Positions 37,352 through 46,405 are shown, counted from the stretch's first letter. The stretch is DNA of 64,000 nucleotides from Pseudomonas sp. MM211 (GCF_020386635.1 NZ_CP081942.1:1364001-1428000); one strand, 5' to 3'. Program-made: numbers and translations. Notes: a model not told the origin generated them from the letters alone.

Positions 37352-39334
37352 TTATTCGGCGCTGGCTTGAGGGCGCAGCATGCCGGGCAACGTCACCACT
37401 TTGCCCTGGCGCTGGATTGGCGCGGGGCGACGCATGATGCGTAGCATCTCGCCGGCCTGAGCCAGTTGCTGTTTCAACTCATCGCCATACTGCGCCAGTT
37501 GCTGGCGGCGTTGGCGGCCGTTTTGGGTGTCTTGCGCCAGCGCCTTGAGGCGCAGCATGTGGCCTTCCAGCAACTGCTTGTGTTCCAGGGTGTGCTGCAT
37601 CAGCGGCATCAGCGCTTCATCGGCCCACTGCTCGGCGTCACGGCGCAGGCGGCGGTGTAGGCCAATGACCTCTTGCACCAGAGTGGCGAAGAAGCGCCGG
37701 CTGAGGCTGCGTTGCTCGGTCAGTAGCGTCTTGAGACGCAGGCGGAAACGGTCGGCCTTTTTCTGTAGGTGGCGCAACTCGCGTACGTAGCGCGTCAGCT
37801 CGAAAGTCGGTGCATCAACGGCCTGCAATGGGTTCTCCACATTGTGCCGGTGGTAGATGGCATCGACCATGCGGTTGGCCATCTCGGCATCATGGGACAG
37901 GCTGTGCAGGTCATTCTCGACGGCGGTGAAGAAGTGCTGGATGGATTGATTGATCCCCAGCGTCGTCCAGCTGCCTGTGAGCTGGCGGCGCAGCAGGTTA
38001 AGGTGAACGTCGAGTTTTTCCGGCTGTGCGGATGCTTTCAGTCGCTCGCCCTGATTGCGCAGCAGGCGCTGGTTGGTTTTCAAGGCAACCAGGCGCTTGT
38101 GGTGCAGGGTGTGGTCGTCCTTGGTACGGGCGGTCAGTTCCAGCAACATTTGCCCATTGTCCTGACGGCGCTCATCGAGCAAGCCCAACTGCTCGTTGAC
38201 CTTACCCATGCGCAGCCCGAGCACATGCTGGCTGTTATTGAGCATGGCCAGCACCTGGCGCACCACGCGCTCTTCAAGCAGGCGCTCCTTCTGCGCCACG
38301 ATGCGTTCGCAAAGCAGCGTCTCCAGGCTGGCCATCTGGCTGCGGGCGAGCAGCGCAGGATCCTTGCGCACCTTGGCGAGTAGTGCCTGCTTGGCCGAAA
38401 GCGGCAGGATGTCTTGAGGGGCGATGCCCAGATGACGCGCCGCCTGCAGACGTACCCGCTCGATGGCGTGGGTGACAAACGCATCACCGGCGAGGTCATC
38501 CCAGAGCACATCGATCTTGTTCAGGACGGCGAACAGGCAGCTCTGGGTTTCTTCGTCGAGGGGCTGGACGTGCTGCTGCCAGATGTCCAGGTCGCTGGCG
38601 GTAACCCCCGTATCGGCGGACAGCAGAAAGATGATCGCCTGGGCGTTGGGTAGCATCGACAGGGTCAGTTCCGGTTCACAGCCCAGAGCGTTCAGGCCCG
38701 GCGTGTCGAGGATGCGCAGACCCTGACGCAGCAGTGGATGATCGAAGTTGACGATGGCGTGGCGCCAGGCCGGTACCAGTACCTGGCCGGGGGTGTTGGT
38801 GGTTTCCAGGTTGTCTGGATGAAAGCCGAGTCCGATAGCCTGTTCGACAGGCATGACCTTGCTGGCCGCCACCTGGGCGAAGGCCTTGGCCATGTTGTCC
38901 GGGTCGCTGGTGTCTAGCGGGATGTTCACCCAGTGACGGGGCGTGCGCTTGAACTGCGCGACGCTGGCTTCGGCGATGCGCGTCTCGATCGGCAGCAGGC
39001 GGATATAAGGGCGCTCAGCGCCTGGGTCGTAGAGAATTTCCGTCGGGCACATGGTCGTACGCCCAGCTTGAGAGGGCAGTAAGCGCTGGCCGTATTCGGA
39101 GAAGAACAGGCTGTTGATCAGCTCGGTTTTACCGCGGGAGAATTCGCCGACGAAGGCCAGGGTGATGTGATCGGTACGCAGCAGGCGCAGTGCCCGCTCC
39201 AGGCGCGCTTCGACGCCTTCGCTGCTCAGCCGGTTGTGGGCGAGCCAACTGCGGTAGCGGGTGATCTCGCGAACCAGTTCGCGCTTCCAGGCAACGTAGG
39301 CATCTACCTGTTCACTGAGGCGTTCCATGCTCAT
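37352..39334 (-). CDS. Dynamin-like GTPase
   Basis: This 660-residue protein has an N-terminal dynamin-type GTPase: G1 GEFSRGKTELIN with K69, a threonine region QAGRTTMCPTE (G2), G3 DTPGLNALG, and G4 NKIDVLWDD. Behind it are long helical segments with coiled-coil character (about 360-620: LLEERVVRQVLAMLNN, RLKALAQDTQNGRQRRQQLAQ), as expected for a stalk, and a basic C-terminal tail. Bacterial dynamin-like proteins remodel or protect membranes. The neighbours (metX and DUF167) give no hint. Two in-frame ATGs, 39334 and 39328, are both plausible. Confidence 0.85.
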   Translation of the reverse strand: MSMERLSEQVDAYVAWKRELVREITRYRSWLAHNRLSSEGVEARLERALRLLRTDHITLAFVGEFSRGKTELINSLFFSEYGQRLLPSQAGRTTMCPTEILYDPGAERPYIRLLPIETRIAEASVAQFKRTPRHWVNIPLDTSDPDNMAKAFAQVAASKVMPVEQAIGLGFHPDNLETTNTPGQVLVPAWRHAIVNFDHPLLRQGLRILDTPGLNALGCEPELTLSMLPNAQAIIFLLSADTGVTASDLDIWQQHVQPLDEETQSCLFAVLNKIDVLWDDLAGDAFVTHAIERVRLQAARHLGIAPQDILPLSAKQALLAKVRKDPALLARSQMASLETLLCERIVAQKERLLEERVVRQVLAMLNNSQHVLGLRMGKVNEQLGLLDERRQDNGQMLLELTARTKDDHTLHHKRLVALKTNQRLLRNQGERLKASAQPEKLDVHLNLLRRQLTGSWTTLGINQSIQHFFTAVENDLHSLSHDAEMANRMVDAIYHRHNVENPLQAVDAPTFELTRYVRELRHLQKKADRFRLRLKTLLTEQRSLSRRFFATLVQEVIGLHRRLRRDAEQWADEALMPLMQHTLEHKQLLEGHMLRLKALAQDTQNGRQRRQQLAQYGDELKQQLAQAGEMLRIMRRPAPIQRQGKVVTLPGMLRPQASAE

Positions 39335-39442
39335 AGGGATTCCCTGACGGGGCATCGGGCGACGATGCCGGCTGCCGAGCATTATGCGACGGGTGGCGGC
39401 GACGTCAATGGGGCGGCGCGCAGCAATGGCGCTGATGGTTGT

Positions 39443-39739
39443 TCAGGTAGGGCGAACGGTCAGGCCGAGATCGGCTGGCAGCAGTCTGGGGGCCTGGATG
39501 CGCACGCGTTTCTGGCGGCTCTGCTGGCCACTTTCCAGAGTGACCTGGCTCTTGGCGACGCCGAAGGCATCGGCCAGGAAGGCCAGCAGGTGCGCGTTGG
39601 CCTTGCCGTCCACCGGCGGTGCGGTGAGGCGGATCTTCAAGCGCTCACCATGCAGCCCGGCGAATGCATCATTGCTGGCTTTGGGCTGCAGGTGGCAGTC
39701 GAGGATCAGTGCATCACCGTCCCAGCGGTGGAAATCCAT
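39443..39739 (-). CDS. DUF167 (YggU) family protein
   Basis: The 98-residue protein has the DUF167 pattern LILDCHLQPKASNDAFAG, LKIRLTAPPVDGKANAHLLAFLADAFGVAKSQV and a short C-terminal strand with SGQQSRQKRVRI. The fold is known but its function is not. It is four bases downstream of the yggT gene on the same strand. Confidence 0.9.
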   Translation of the reverse strand: MDFHRWDGDALILDCHLQPKASNDAFAGLHGERLKIRLTAPPVDGKANAHLLAFLADAFGVAKSQVTLESGQQSRQKRVRIQAPRLLPADLGLTVRPT

Positions 39740-39743
39740 GGGC

Positions 39744-40334
39744 TCAGATCGCCAGGCTCAGCCCGCTGAACATGCCGGTGCTGACGGCCAGGTTGCGAAT
39801 CACCAGCATGTCGATCAGGTTGAGGAGCAGGAACGCCACGATGGGCGACAGATCCAGGCCGCCCAGATTAGGCAGGATGCGGCGGATCGGCGTCAGCAGC
39901 GGCTCGCAGATCTGATTGACCAGCAGTGCAGCCGGGTTGTGCGAGCCCTGGGCGACCCAGGAGAGGATCACGCTGATGATCAGGGCGAAGAAGAACACCT
40001 TGAGCAGCAGGGCGGTGACGCCAATGATCGACCAGACCAGAATCAGCAGCGGATCGCCGACGCCGACGCCCATCAGCATCAGGGTCAGCGCCATCAGCAC
40101 GAACTGCACGATCAGCGCCAGTACCAGGGATGCCAGGTCGAGCCCGCCGAGGCTGGGGATGATGCGACGCAGCGGCTTGAGCAGCGGGTGGGTGGCGCGC
40201 ACGATGAACTGGCTGAGCGGGTTGTAGAAGTCCGCTCGCACCAGTTGCAGGACGAAGCGCAGCAGCACGATCAGCAGGTAGAAGCTGCCGATGGTCTGCA
40301 GGATGTAAACGGCTGCGGTGTTCAGACCGATCAT
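39744..40334 (-). CDS. YggT family membrane protein
   Basis: The 196-residue protein contains two YggT repeats, each with membrane helices and the loop PLLKPLRRIIPSLGGLDLASLV or PLLTPIRRILPNLGGLDLSPIV. YggT proteins are implicated in osmotic or membrane-linked functions. It sits 11 bases after proC and four before DUF167, in a yggS-proC-yggT-type cluster. Confidence 0.92.
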   Translation of the reverse strand: MIGLNTAAVYILQTIGSFYLLIVLLRFVLQLVRADFYNPLSQFIVRATHPLLKPLRRIIPSLGGLDLASLVLALIVQFVLMALTLMLMGVGVGDPLLILVWSIIGVTALLLKVFFFALIISVILSWVAQGSHNPAALLVNQICEPLLTPIRRILPNLGGLDLSPIVAFLLLNLIDMLVIRNLAVSTGMFSGLSLAI

Positions 40335-40345
40335 TGATTGTCTCC

Positions 40346-41164
40346 TTATTGACCCAGTTGTTCGGCCAGCTCGGCCGAGCGGTGATCGGCGGCCTTGACG
40401 GCCTGCTCGACCAGCGCGTCGAAGCCGCCTGCCTGGAATGTCTTGATGGCCGCTTCGGTGGTGCCGGCCGGTGAGGTCACGCGGCGACGCAGCTCGGCGG
40501 CATCCACATCACTGTTCAGTGCCATCTGCGCGGCGCCCAGGGCGGTCTGCAGGGTGAGCTTGGCGGCGACGTCACGGGGCAGGCCGAGCTTTTCGCCGCT
40601 GGCGGTCATCGCTTCGATCAGCAGGAAGAAATAGGCCGGGCCGCTGCCGGAGACGGCCGTAACTGCGTCGATCAGTTTCTCCTCGTCCAGCCACACGGCC
40701 AGGCCGACGGCGTTGAGCAGCTGTTCAGCCTGCTGGCGCTGTTCGGCGCTGACTCGGGCGTTGGCGTACAGGCCGCTGGCGCCCAAGCGCAGCAGCGACG
40801 GCGTATTGGGCATGCAGCGCACCACCGCGCGCGGGCCGAGCCAGTTTTCCAGGCTGGCGCTGGTGATACCGGCGGCGATGGACACGATCAGCTGGCCGGC
40901 CTGCAGGTGTGGCGCCAGGTCGAGGCATACGTCCTTCATCACCTGGGGTTTGACCGCCAGGACTATCACGTCGGCATCGCGGCACGCCTCGGCATTGCTG
41001 GCCAGTACCTCGATGCCGTGTTCCCGATTGATCTTCTCGCGTTGCTCGGCGCCGCGGTCGCTGGCGCGGATCGCGCTGGCCGGCAGCCCTTGGGCGAGCA
41101 TCCCGCCGATCAGGCTGGCAGCCATGTTGCCAGCACCGATAAAGGCAATGCGGGGAGTGGTCAT
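40346..41164 (-). CDS. proC: Pyrroline-5-carboxylate reductase ProC
   Basis: The 272-residue enzyme makes L-proline from pyrroline-5-carboxylate with NAD(P)H. It has the dinucleotide motif IAFIGAGNMAASLIGGML at the N-terminus, VLAVKPQVMKDV, RCMPNTPSLLRLGASGLYAN and the conserved C-terminal AVSGSGPAYFFLLIEAM, with VTSPAGTTEAAIKTFQ. It is 39 bases downstream of the YggS gene. Confidence 0.96.
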   Translation of the reverse strand: MTTPRIAFIGAGNMAASLIGGMLAQGLPASAIRASDRGAEQREKINREHGIEVLASNAEACRDADVIVLAVKPQVMKDVCLDLAPHLQAGQLIVSIAAGITSASLENWLGPRAVVRCMPNTPSLLRLGASGLYANARVSAEQRQQAEQLLNAVGLAVWLDEEKLIDAVTAVSGSGPAYFFLLIEAMTASGEKLGLPRDVAAKLTLQTALGAAQMALNSDVDAAELRRRVTSPAGTTEAAIKTFQAGGFDALVEQAVKAADHRSAELAEQLGQ

Positions 41165-41203
41165 GGTGAGTTTCCTATCTATATAGAGTCGAGATCGGGT
41201 TAT

Positions 41204-41890
41204 TCAGGTCTTGCTGTAGTCACGCTCACCGAACAGCGCCGTACCGATGCGCACCCAGGTCGCGCCTTCGGCGATGGCTGCTTCGAGGTCGTGGCTCATG
41301 CCCATGGACAGGGTGTCGAGGTCGAGGTTCAGGCCGTCCCGCAGCTCACGCAGGCGGGCGAAGGCCGCACGTTGCATGGCGACGTCGTCGGTGGGCTGGG
41401 GAATTGTCATCAATCCGCGCAGGCGCAGGTTGGGCAGTTGTGTAACCGCCTGTGCCAGCGCCGCGAGCTCGTCGGGCTGGCAGCCGGATTTGCTGTCCTC
41501 ACCGCTGACATTGACCTGCAGGCAGATGTTCAGTGGCGGCAGTTCAGGCGGGCGCTGGTCGCTCAGGCGCTCGGCGATCTTCAGGCGATCCACCGAGTGT
41601 ACCCAGGCAAAGTGTTCGGCGATCGGACGGGTCTTGTTCGACTGGATAGGGCCGATGAAGTGCCAGCTCAGCGCCAGGTCGGCCAGTTGCACTTGCTTGT
41701 CGAGGGCTTCCTGCAGGTAGTTCTCGCCAAAATCGTGCAGACCGGCCGCGTTAGCCTCGCGAATGGCGTCAGCAGGTTTGGTCTTGCTCACCGCTAATAG
41801 GCCAATAGTGGCGAAATCTCGCTGTGAGGCTTGCGCTGCCTCACGGATACGCACACCGACCTTTGCAATATTCTTTGCTATCGTGGACAT
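41204..41890 (-). CDS. YggS family PLP-binding protein
   Basis: The 228-residue protein is a PLP-binding homeostasis protein of the PROSC family. It has the lysine in LLAVSKTKPADAI that forms the PLP internal aldimine, FGENYLQEALDK, WHFIGPIQSNKTR and SMGMSHDLEAAIAEGATWVRIGTALFG. The ATG at 41890 (MSTIAKNIAKV) was preferred to an upstream GTG-type extension. It is divergent from pilT, with 136 bases between them, the usual arrangement in Pseudomonas. Confidence 0.95.
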   Translation of the reverse strand: MSTIAKNIAKVGVRIREAAQASQRDFATIGLLAVSKTKPADAIREANAAGLHDFGENYLQEALDKQVQLADLALSWHFIGPIQSNKTRPIAEHFAWVHSVDRLKIAERLSDQRPPELPPLNICLQVNVSGEDSKSGCQPDELAALAQAVTQLPNLRLRGLMTIPQPTDDVAMQRAAFARLRELRDGLNLDLDTLSMGMSHDLEAAIAEGATWVRIGTALFGERDYSKT

Positions 41891-42026
41891 TACCTGTGCC
41901 TGCCGCCTGAGCGTTTTTGCGGGCTTGGTGGTGGTCTCCGAAGGGCGTGCTCGCGCAGCCGCATGGCGATCCCCCAAGGCCCCCTATCCTGAGTTACGCG
42001 GCATTCTACCGTCATTAGGGAGTTCC

Positions 42027-43061
42027 ATGGATATCACCGAGCTGCTTGCCTTCAGCGCCAAGCAAGGCGCGTCGGATCTGCACCTCTCTGCAGGTCTGCC
42101 ACCGATGATTCGGGTCGATGGCGACGTGCGTCGGATCAATCTGCCAGCCCTGGATCATAAACAGGTGCACGCGCTGATCTACGACATCATGAACGACAAG
42201 CAGCGCAAGGATTTCGAGGAATTCCTCGAGACCGACTTCTCGTTCGAAGTGCCGGGTGTAGCGCGCTTCCGGGTCAACGCCTTCAACCAGAACCGTGGCA
42301 GCGGTGCGGTATTCCGTACCATTCCTTCCAAGGTGCTGAGCATGGAAGACCTCGGCATGGGTGAGATCTTCAAGAAGGTCTCCGACGTGCCGCGCGGGCT
42401 GGTGTTGGTAACCGGGCCAACCGGTTCGGGCAAGTCCACTACCCTGGCGGCGATGCTCGATTACATCAACAGCAACAAGTACCACCACATCCTCACCGTC
42501 GAAGACCCGATCGAATTCGTTCACGAGTCGAAGAAGTGCCTGATCAACCAGCGTGAGGTGCACCGCGACACCCACGGCTTCTCCGAAGCCCTGCGCTCGG
42601 CACTGCGCGAAGACCCGGACATCATCCTGGTCGGCGAGATGCGCGACCTGGAAACCATCCGCCTGGCGCTGACCGCTGCAGAAACCGGTCACCTGGTGTT
42701 CGGCACCCTGCACACCACCTCTGCGGCCAAGACCATCGACCGGGTGGTCGACGTGTTCCCGGCGGAAGAGAAGTCCATGGTGCGTTCGATGCTTTCCGAA
42801 TCGCTGCAGGCGGTGATTTCCCAGACCCTGCTGAAGAAGATCGGCGGCGGTCGTGTGGCCGCCCACGAAATCATGATTGGCACCCCAGCGATCCGTAACC
42901 TGATCCGCGAAGACAAGGTGGCGCAGATGTACTCGGCCATCCAGACTGGCGGTGCGCTGGGCATGCAAACCCTGGATGCGTGCCTGAAAACCCTCGTCTC
43001 CAAAGGGCTGGTCAGCCGCGAGAGTGCGCGGGAAAAAGCCAAGACACCTGAAAACTTCTAA
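42027..43061 (+). CDS. pilT: Type IV pilus retraction ATPase PilT
   Basis: The 344-residue hexameric ATPase powers pilus retraction and twitching motility. It has the N-terminal PAS-like part (MDITELLAFSAKQGASDLHLSAG), Walker A GPTGSGKSTT with K136, the catalytic Glu E163 in VEDPIEF, Walker B DPDIILVGEMRD with E204, the His box HLVFGTLHTTSA and the AIRNLIREDK helix typical of PilT. It is 108 bases upstream of pilU on the same strand. Confidence 0.98.
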   Translation: MDITELLAFSAKQGASDLHLSAGLPPMIRVDGDVRRINLPALDHKQVHALIYDIMNDKQRKDFEEFLETDFSFEVPGVARFRVNAFNQNRGSGAVFRTIPSKVLSMEDLGMGEIFKKVSDVPRGLVLVTGPTGSGKSTTLAAMLDYINSNKYHHILTVEDPIEFVHESKKCLINQREVHRDTHGFSEALRSALREDPDIILVGEMRDLETIRLALTAAETGHLVFGTLHTTSAAKTIDRVVDVFPAEEKSMVRSMLSESLQAVISQTLLKKIGGGRVAAHEIMIGTPAIRNLIREDKVAQMYSAIQTGGALGMQTLDACLKTLVSKGLVSRESAREKAKTPENF

Positions 43062-43169
43062 GACCATATTGGTCATGCCGGGCGATGTTAGGTCGCCCCG
43101 CTCCTGGTCACCGGCGATGCACACGACCGGTAGCTGAACGTCGCTCCAGTGCATACTAGGTAGGCTTCC

Positions 43170-44315
43170 ATGGAATTCGAAAAACTGTTGCGCCTGATGG
43201 TCGAAAAAGGCGGCTCCGATCTGTTCATCACCGCTGGCGTGCCGCCATCGATGAAGGTCAATGGCAAGATCATGCCCGTGACCAAGACGCCGCTAACGCC
43301 GGAAATGACCCGCGAGACCGTCCACTCGGTGATGACCGAGCAGCAACGCCGGGATTTCGCCGAGAACCACGAGTGCAACTTCGCCATCAGTGCCCGAGGC
43401 GTCGGTCGTTTCCGCGTCAGTGCCTTTTACCAGCGCAACCTGGCTGGCATGGTGCTGCGCCGTATCGAGACCAACATCCCGACATTGGATGACCTCAAAC
43501 TGCCGGAAATCCTCAAGAAGCTGGCTTTGACCAAGCGCGGTCTGGTGCTGTTCGTCGGCGCCACCGGTACGGGTAAGTCCACCTCGCTGGCAGCGATGAT
43601 CGGCTACCGCAACAAGAACAGCAGTGGTCATATCATCTCCATCGAAGACCCGATCGAGTACATTCACCAGCACCAGAACTGCATCGTTACCCAGCGTGAA
43701 GTAGGTATCGATACCGATTCCTTCGAAGTGGCGCTGAAGAACACCCTGCGCCAGGCGCCGGACGTGATATTGATCGGTGAGGTACGAACTCGGGAAACCA
43801 TGGATCACGCCGTGGCCTTCGCCGAGACTGGTCACCTGTGCCTGGCCACTCTGCACGCCAACAACGCCAACCAGGCTCTGGATCGGATCATCAACTTCTT
43901 CCCGGCGGATCGGCAGAATCAGGTATGGATGGATCTGTCGCTGAACCTCAAGGCCATCGTCGCCCAGCAATTGATTCCAACGCCGGATGGCAAGGGGCGT
44001 CGTGCTGTCATCGAGGTGTTGATCAATACCCCGCTGGCCGCCGACCTGATCCGCAAGGGCGATGTGCACGAGCTCAAAGCGCTGATGAAACGTTCTACTG
44101 AGCAGGGTATGCAAACCTTCGACCAGGCGCTGTACAACCTCTACAGTCAGGGCGAGATCACCTACGAAGATGCCTTGCTATACGCCGACTCGGCGAATGA
44201 TCTGCGCCTGATGATCAAGCTTGGTTCGGAAACCGATGGCGAGCACCTGACCACTATGTCCCAGGGGCTGTCCCTGGAAGTCACGGACGAGAATCCCGGG
44301 CAGCGTTTTCGCTGA
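43170..44315 (+). CDS. pilU: Type IV pilus retraction ATPase PilU
   Basis: The 381-residue PilT paralogue supports retraction under load together with PilT. It has Walker A GATGTGKSTS with K136, EDPIEYIHQH, Walker B PDVILIGEVRTRETM and HLCLATLHANNANQALDR. The C-terminal extension ends SLEVTDENPGQRFR. Its 3' end overlaps the convergent DUF4130 gene by 35 bases. Confidence 0.98.
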   Translation: MEFEKLLRLMVEKGGSDLFITAGVPPSMKVNGKIMPVTKTPLTPEMTRETVHSVMTEQQRRDFAENHECNFAISARGVGRFRVSAFYQRNLAGMVLRRIETNIPTLDDLKLPEILKKLALTKRGLVLFVGATGTGKSTSLAAMIGYRNKNSSGHIISIEDPIEYIHQHQNCIVTQREVGIDTDSFEVALKNTLRQAPDVILIGEVRTRETMDHAVAFAETGHLCLATLHANNANQALDRIINFFPADRQNQVWMDLSLNLKAIVAQQLIPTPDGKGRRAVIEVLINTPLAADLIRKGDVHELKALMKRSTEQGMQTFDQALYNLYSQGEITYEDALLYADSANDLRLMIKLGSETDGEHLTTMSQGLSLEVTDENPGQRFR

Positions 44316-45162
44316 TTGCCGTCTGGCGAAGCGGCGGGCGCTGTATGCGCTTACCGCTTTTCGCTGCCACTGCCTGCGCCTGGCCATCCGCTTGGGCGCC
44401 TGCCCGGGCCAGGCTCATCAGTCTTGGAATCAACGGGCCTTCTGGCAGATTGCGCCAGAAGCGTACCGGCATATTGGTTTCCAGTACGCTGCGATTGAGC
44501 CGCGCCGGATTGAAGGTGCTGCCGTAATACGCCAGCCACATCGCTTCGTTACGGTCATCGGTACCCTGCGCCAGCTGCTGCCATTCAGGCGGGCAAGGGT
44601 TCGCGTAATGCAGGTGTTCACCATCCCAGAACACGCCATCGTCGGGTGTCGCGATCATCCAGGTCTGTCGACCCAGGCGCTCGGCGAAGTGCCCGCTGGC
44701 GCTGGCCAGGATGTCGTGCGCTGGCTCGTGCCATGCCACCAGCTGCGGGCCCCCGGCCGCTGCATCGCGTGGTTTGAAACGTAGAAACGCATGCAGATGG
44801 TGAGCTTCACGACGCACCGCCTTGAGGCGCGCATGCAGCTCGCTGCCATCGATATCGCCCGCCAGCATAGCGGCCTGATCACCCTGGGCGACGCGCCAGA
44901 GAATGCGATACAGCAGTGCCCAGCGTTGGGCGCAGCGAAAGCGTGCGGCGCTTTCCAACTGATCGAGCAGAGTGCGGGGTACGCGCACCGGGCTATTACA
45001 GGCCACGGCCTGTTGTGGCTCATCCAGTTGGCCGAACAGATCCTGATTCTCCTGGCTGTCCTGCACCCAGCTCAACTGATGCGGGGCCAGGCCGCGGCGT
45101 AGCTGTGTTCTGGCGGCTTCACGCCAGCCGGCAAAGCTGCCATCGAAGCGAACCTGGTGCAT
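44281..45162 (-). CDS. TIGR03915/DUF4130 family putative DNA repair protein
   Basis: The 293-residue protein matches DUF4130: FDGSFAGWREAARTQLRRG at the N-terminus, RALLYRI-like ALLYRILWRVAQGD, REAHHLHAFLRF and, near the end, YYGSTFNPARLNRSVLETNMPVRFWRNLPE. In other bacteria this domain can be fused to a uracil-DNA glycosylase-like domain; here the protein stops after DUF4130 and a short basic tail, so no glycosylase part is present. The ATG at 45162 overlaps the stop of the radical SAM gene as TAATG, so the two are translationally coupled. It is co-controlled by the LexA box. Biochemical function is unknown. Confidence 0.82.
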   Translation of the reverse strand: MHQVRFDGSFAGWREAARTQLRRGLAPHQLSWVQDSQENQDLFGQLDEPQQAVACNSPVRVPRTLLDQLESAARFRCAQRWALLYRILWRVAQGDQAAMLAGDIDGSELHARLKAVRREAHHLHAFLRFKPRDAAAGGPQLVAWHEPAHDILASASGHFAERLGRQTWMIATPDDGVFWDGEHLHYANPCPPEWQQLAQGTDDRNEAMWLAYYGSTFNPARLNRSVLETNMPVRFWRNLPEGPLIPRLMSLARAGAQADGQAQAVAAKSGKRIQRPPLRQTAISENAARDSRP

Positions 45163-46373
45163 TACCACAGTCCCATCTGCCGGGGCGCTTCGCTCAGTTG
45201 CTGACGTAGCAGCAAGGAGTCGCGGGTGGCCTGAGCGGGGCGGTAATCCTGGGTGACGATGAAGGGTTTGGCTTTCTCCAGAGCACAGCGCAGGCGGCCA
45301 ACATCCTCGAAGCGAATACGTTTTTGCTGACGCAGGGCGATCAGACGTTGGGCACTGAGCACGCCGATGCCAGGTATGCGGGCGATCATGGTCACGTCGG
45401 CACGATTCAGGTCGACGGGAAAGTGCTGGCGGTTGTTCAGCGCCCAGGCCAGCTTGGGGTCGATGTCCAAGGCCAGGTTGCCGGGGCCATCGAGCAGTTC
45501 GGCGGCTTTGAAGCCATAACCACGCATCAGGAAGTCCGCCTGATACAAACGGTGCTCGCGCAGCAGCGGCGGTGCCTCGAGGGGCACGCTCTTGGGGCTT
45601 TGCGGGATCGGGCTGAACGCCGAGTAATAAACGCGTTTAAGGCGAAAGTCGCCATACAGCGACTGGGCAGTGTGCAGGATGGTGCTGTCGTCGGTGGCAT
45701 CGGCCCCCACGATCATCTGCGTGCTCTGCCCGGCGGGGGCGAAGGCTGGCGCGCGCTTTTCACTGCTCGCTTCTTCGACGCCATCACGAATAGTGCCCAT
45801 GGCCAGCTTGATCGGAGCCACGCTTTTCTCCGGCGCGAGGCGGATCAGGCTGCTTTCGGTAGGCAGCTCGATATTGACGCTCAGACGATCGGCATAGCGT
45901 CCGGCCTCGGCTATCAACTCCGGTGATGCATCGGGAATGGTCTTGAGATGGATATAGCCGCGAAATTCGTGTTCTTCGCGCAGTAGCTTGGCGACCCGCA
46001 CCAACTGCTCCATGGTGTAGTCGGCTGAGCGGATGATTCCGGAGCTGAGAAACAGCCCGCTGATGCAGTTGCGCCGGTAGAAATCGAGGGTCAGCGTGAC
46101 CACTTCTTCGGGTGTGAAGCGCGCGCGGGGCACGTCGCTGGAACGGCGATTGACGCAGTACTGGCAGTCGTACAGGCAGAAGTTGGTCAGCAGCACCTTC
46201 AGCAATGCGACGCATCGGCCGTCTGGCGTGAAACTGTGACAAATGCCCATGCCGTTGGTGGCCCCCATGCCGCTCTGGCCTTTGGAACTGCGCTTGGGGG
46301 CGCCGCTGCTGGCGCAGGAGACATCGTATTTGGCGGCGTCGGCGAGTACCGTAAGCTTGTCGATCAGTTCCAT
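45162..46373 (-). CDS. TIGR03916 putative DNA modification/repair radical SAM protein
   Basis: The 403-residue radical SAM protein has the cluster motif C66-C70-C73 in FCLYDCQYC, with further cysteines (C20, C45, C54) nearer the N-terminus that could hold another cluster or zinc. It continues FLSSGIIRSADYTMEQL and the basic stretch PAGQSTQMIVGADATDDSTIL. Near residues 330-375 it has a helix-hairpin-helix-like DNA contact motif (IARIPGIGVLSAQRLIALRQQKRIRFEDV). The family is paired with DUF4130 across bacteria and is predicted to act on DNA lesions, but the substrate is unknown. A consensus LexA box lies 16 bases upstream. Confidence 0.85.
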   Translation of the reverse strand: MELIDKLTVLADAAKYDVSCASSGAPKRSSKGQSGMGATNGMGICHSFTPDGRCVALLKVLLTNFCLYDCQYCVNRRSSDVPRARFTPEEVVTLTLDFYRRNCISGLFLSSGIIRSADYTMEQLVRVAKLLREEHEFRGYIHLKTIPDASPELIAEAGRYADRLSVNIELPTESSLIRLAPEKSVAPIKLAMGTIRDGVEEASSEKRAPAFAPAGQSTQMIVGADATDDSTILHTAQSLYGDFRLKRVYYSAFSPIPQSPKSVPLEAPPLLREHRLYQADFLMRGYGFKAAELLDGPGNLALDIDPKLAWALNNRQHFPVDLNRADVTMIARIPGIGVLSAQRLIALRQQKRIRFEDVGRLRCALEKAKPFIVTQDYRPAQATRDSLLLRQQLSEAPRQMGLW

Positions 46374-46389
46374 GGGTCATGCTCGGTAA

Positions 46390-46405
46390 CTGTATTTATA
46401 TACAG
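46390..46405 (-). promoter_or_regulatory. LexA (SOS) box
   Basis: CTGTATTTATATACAG is a CTG-N10-CAG palindrome close to the gammaproteobacterial SOS consensus CTGTATATATATACAG (one base differs). It lies 16 bases before the radical SAM ATG and should repress the radical SAM-DUF4130 operon until DNA damage. The divergent TM2 gene starts 108 bases away and might also be affected. Confidence 0.85.
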
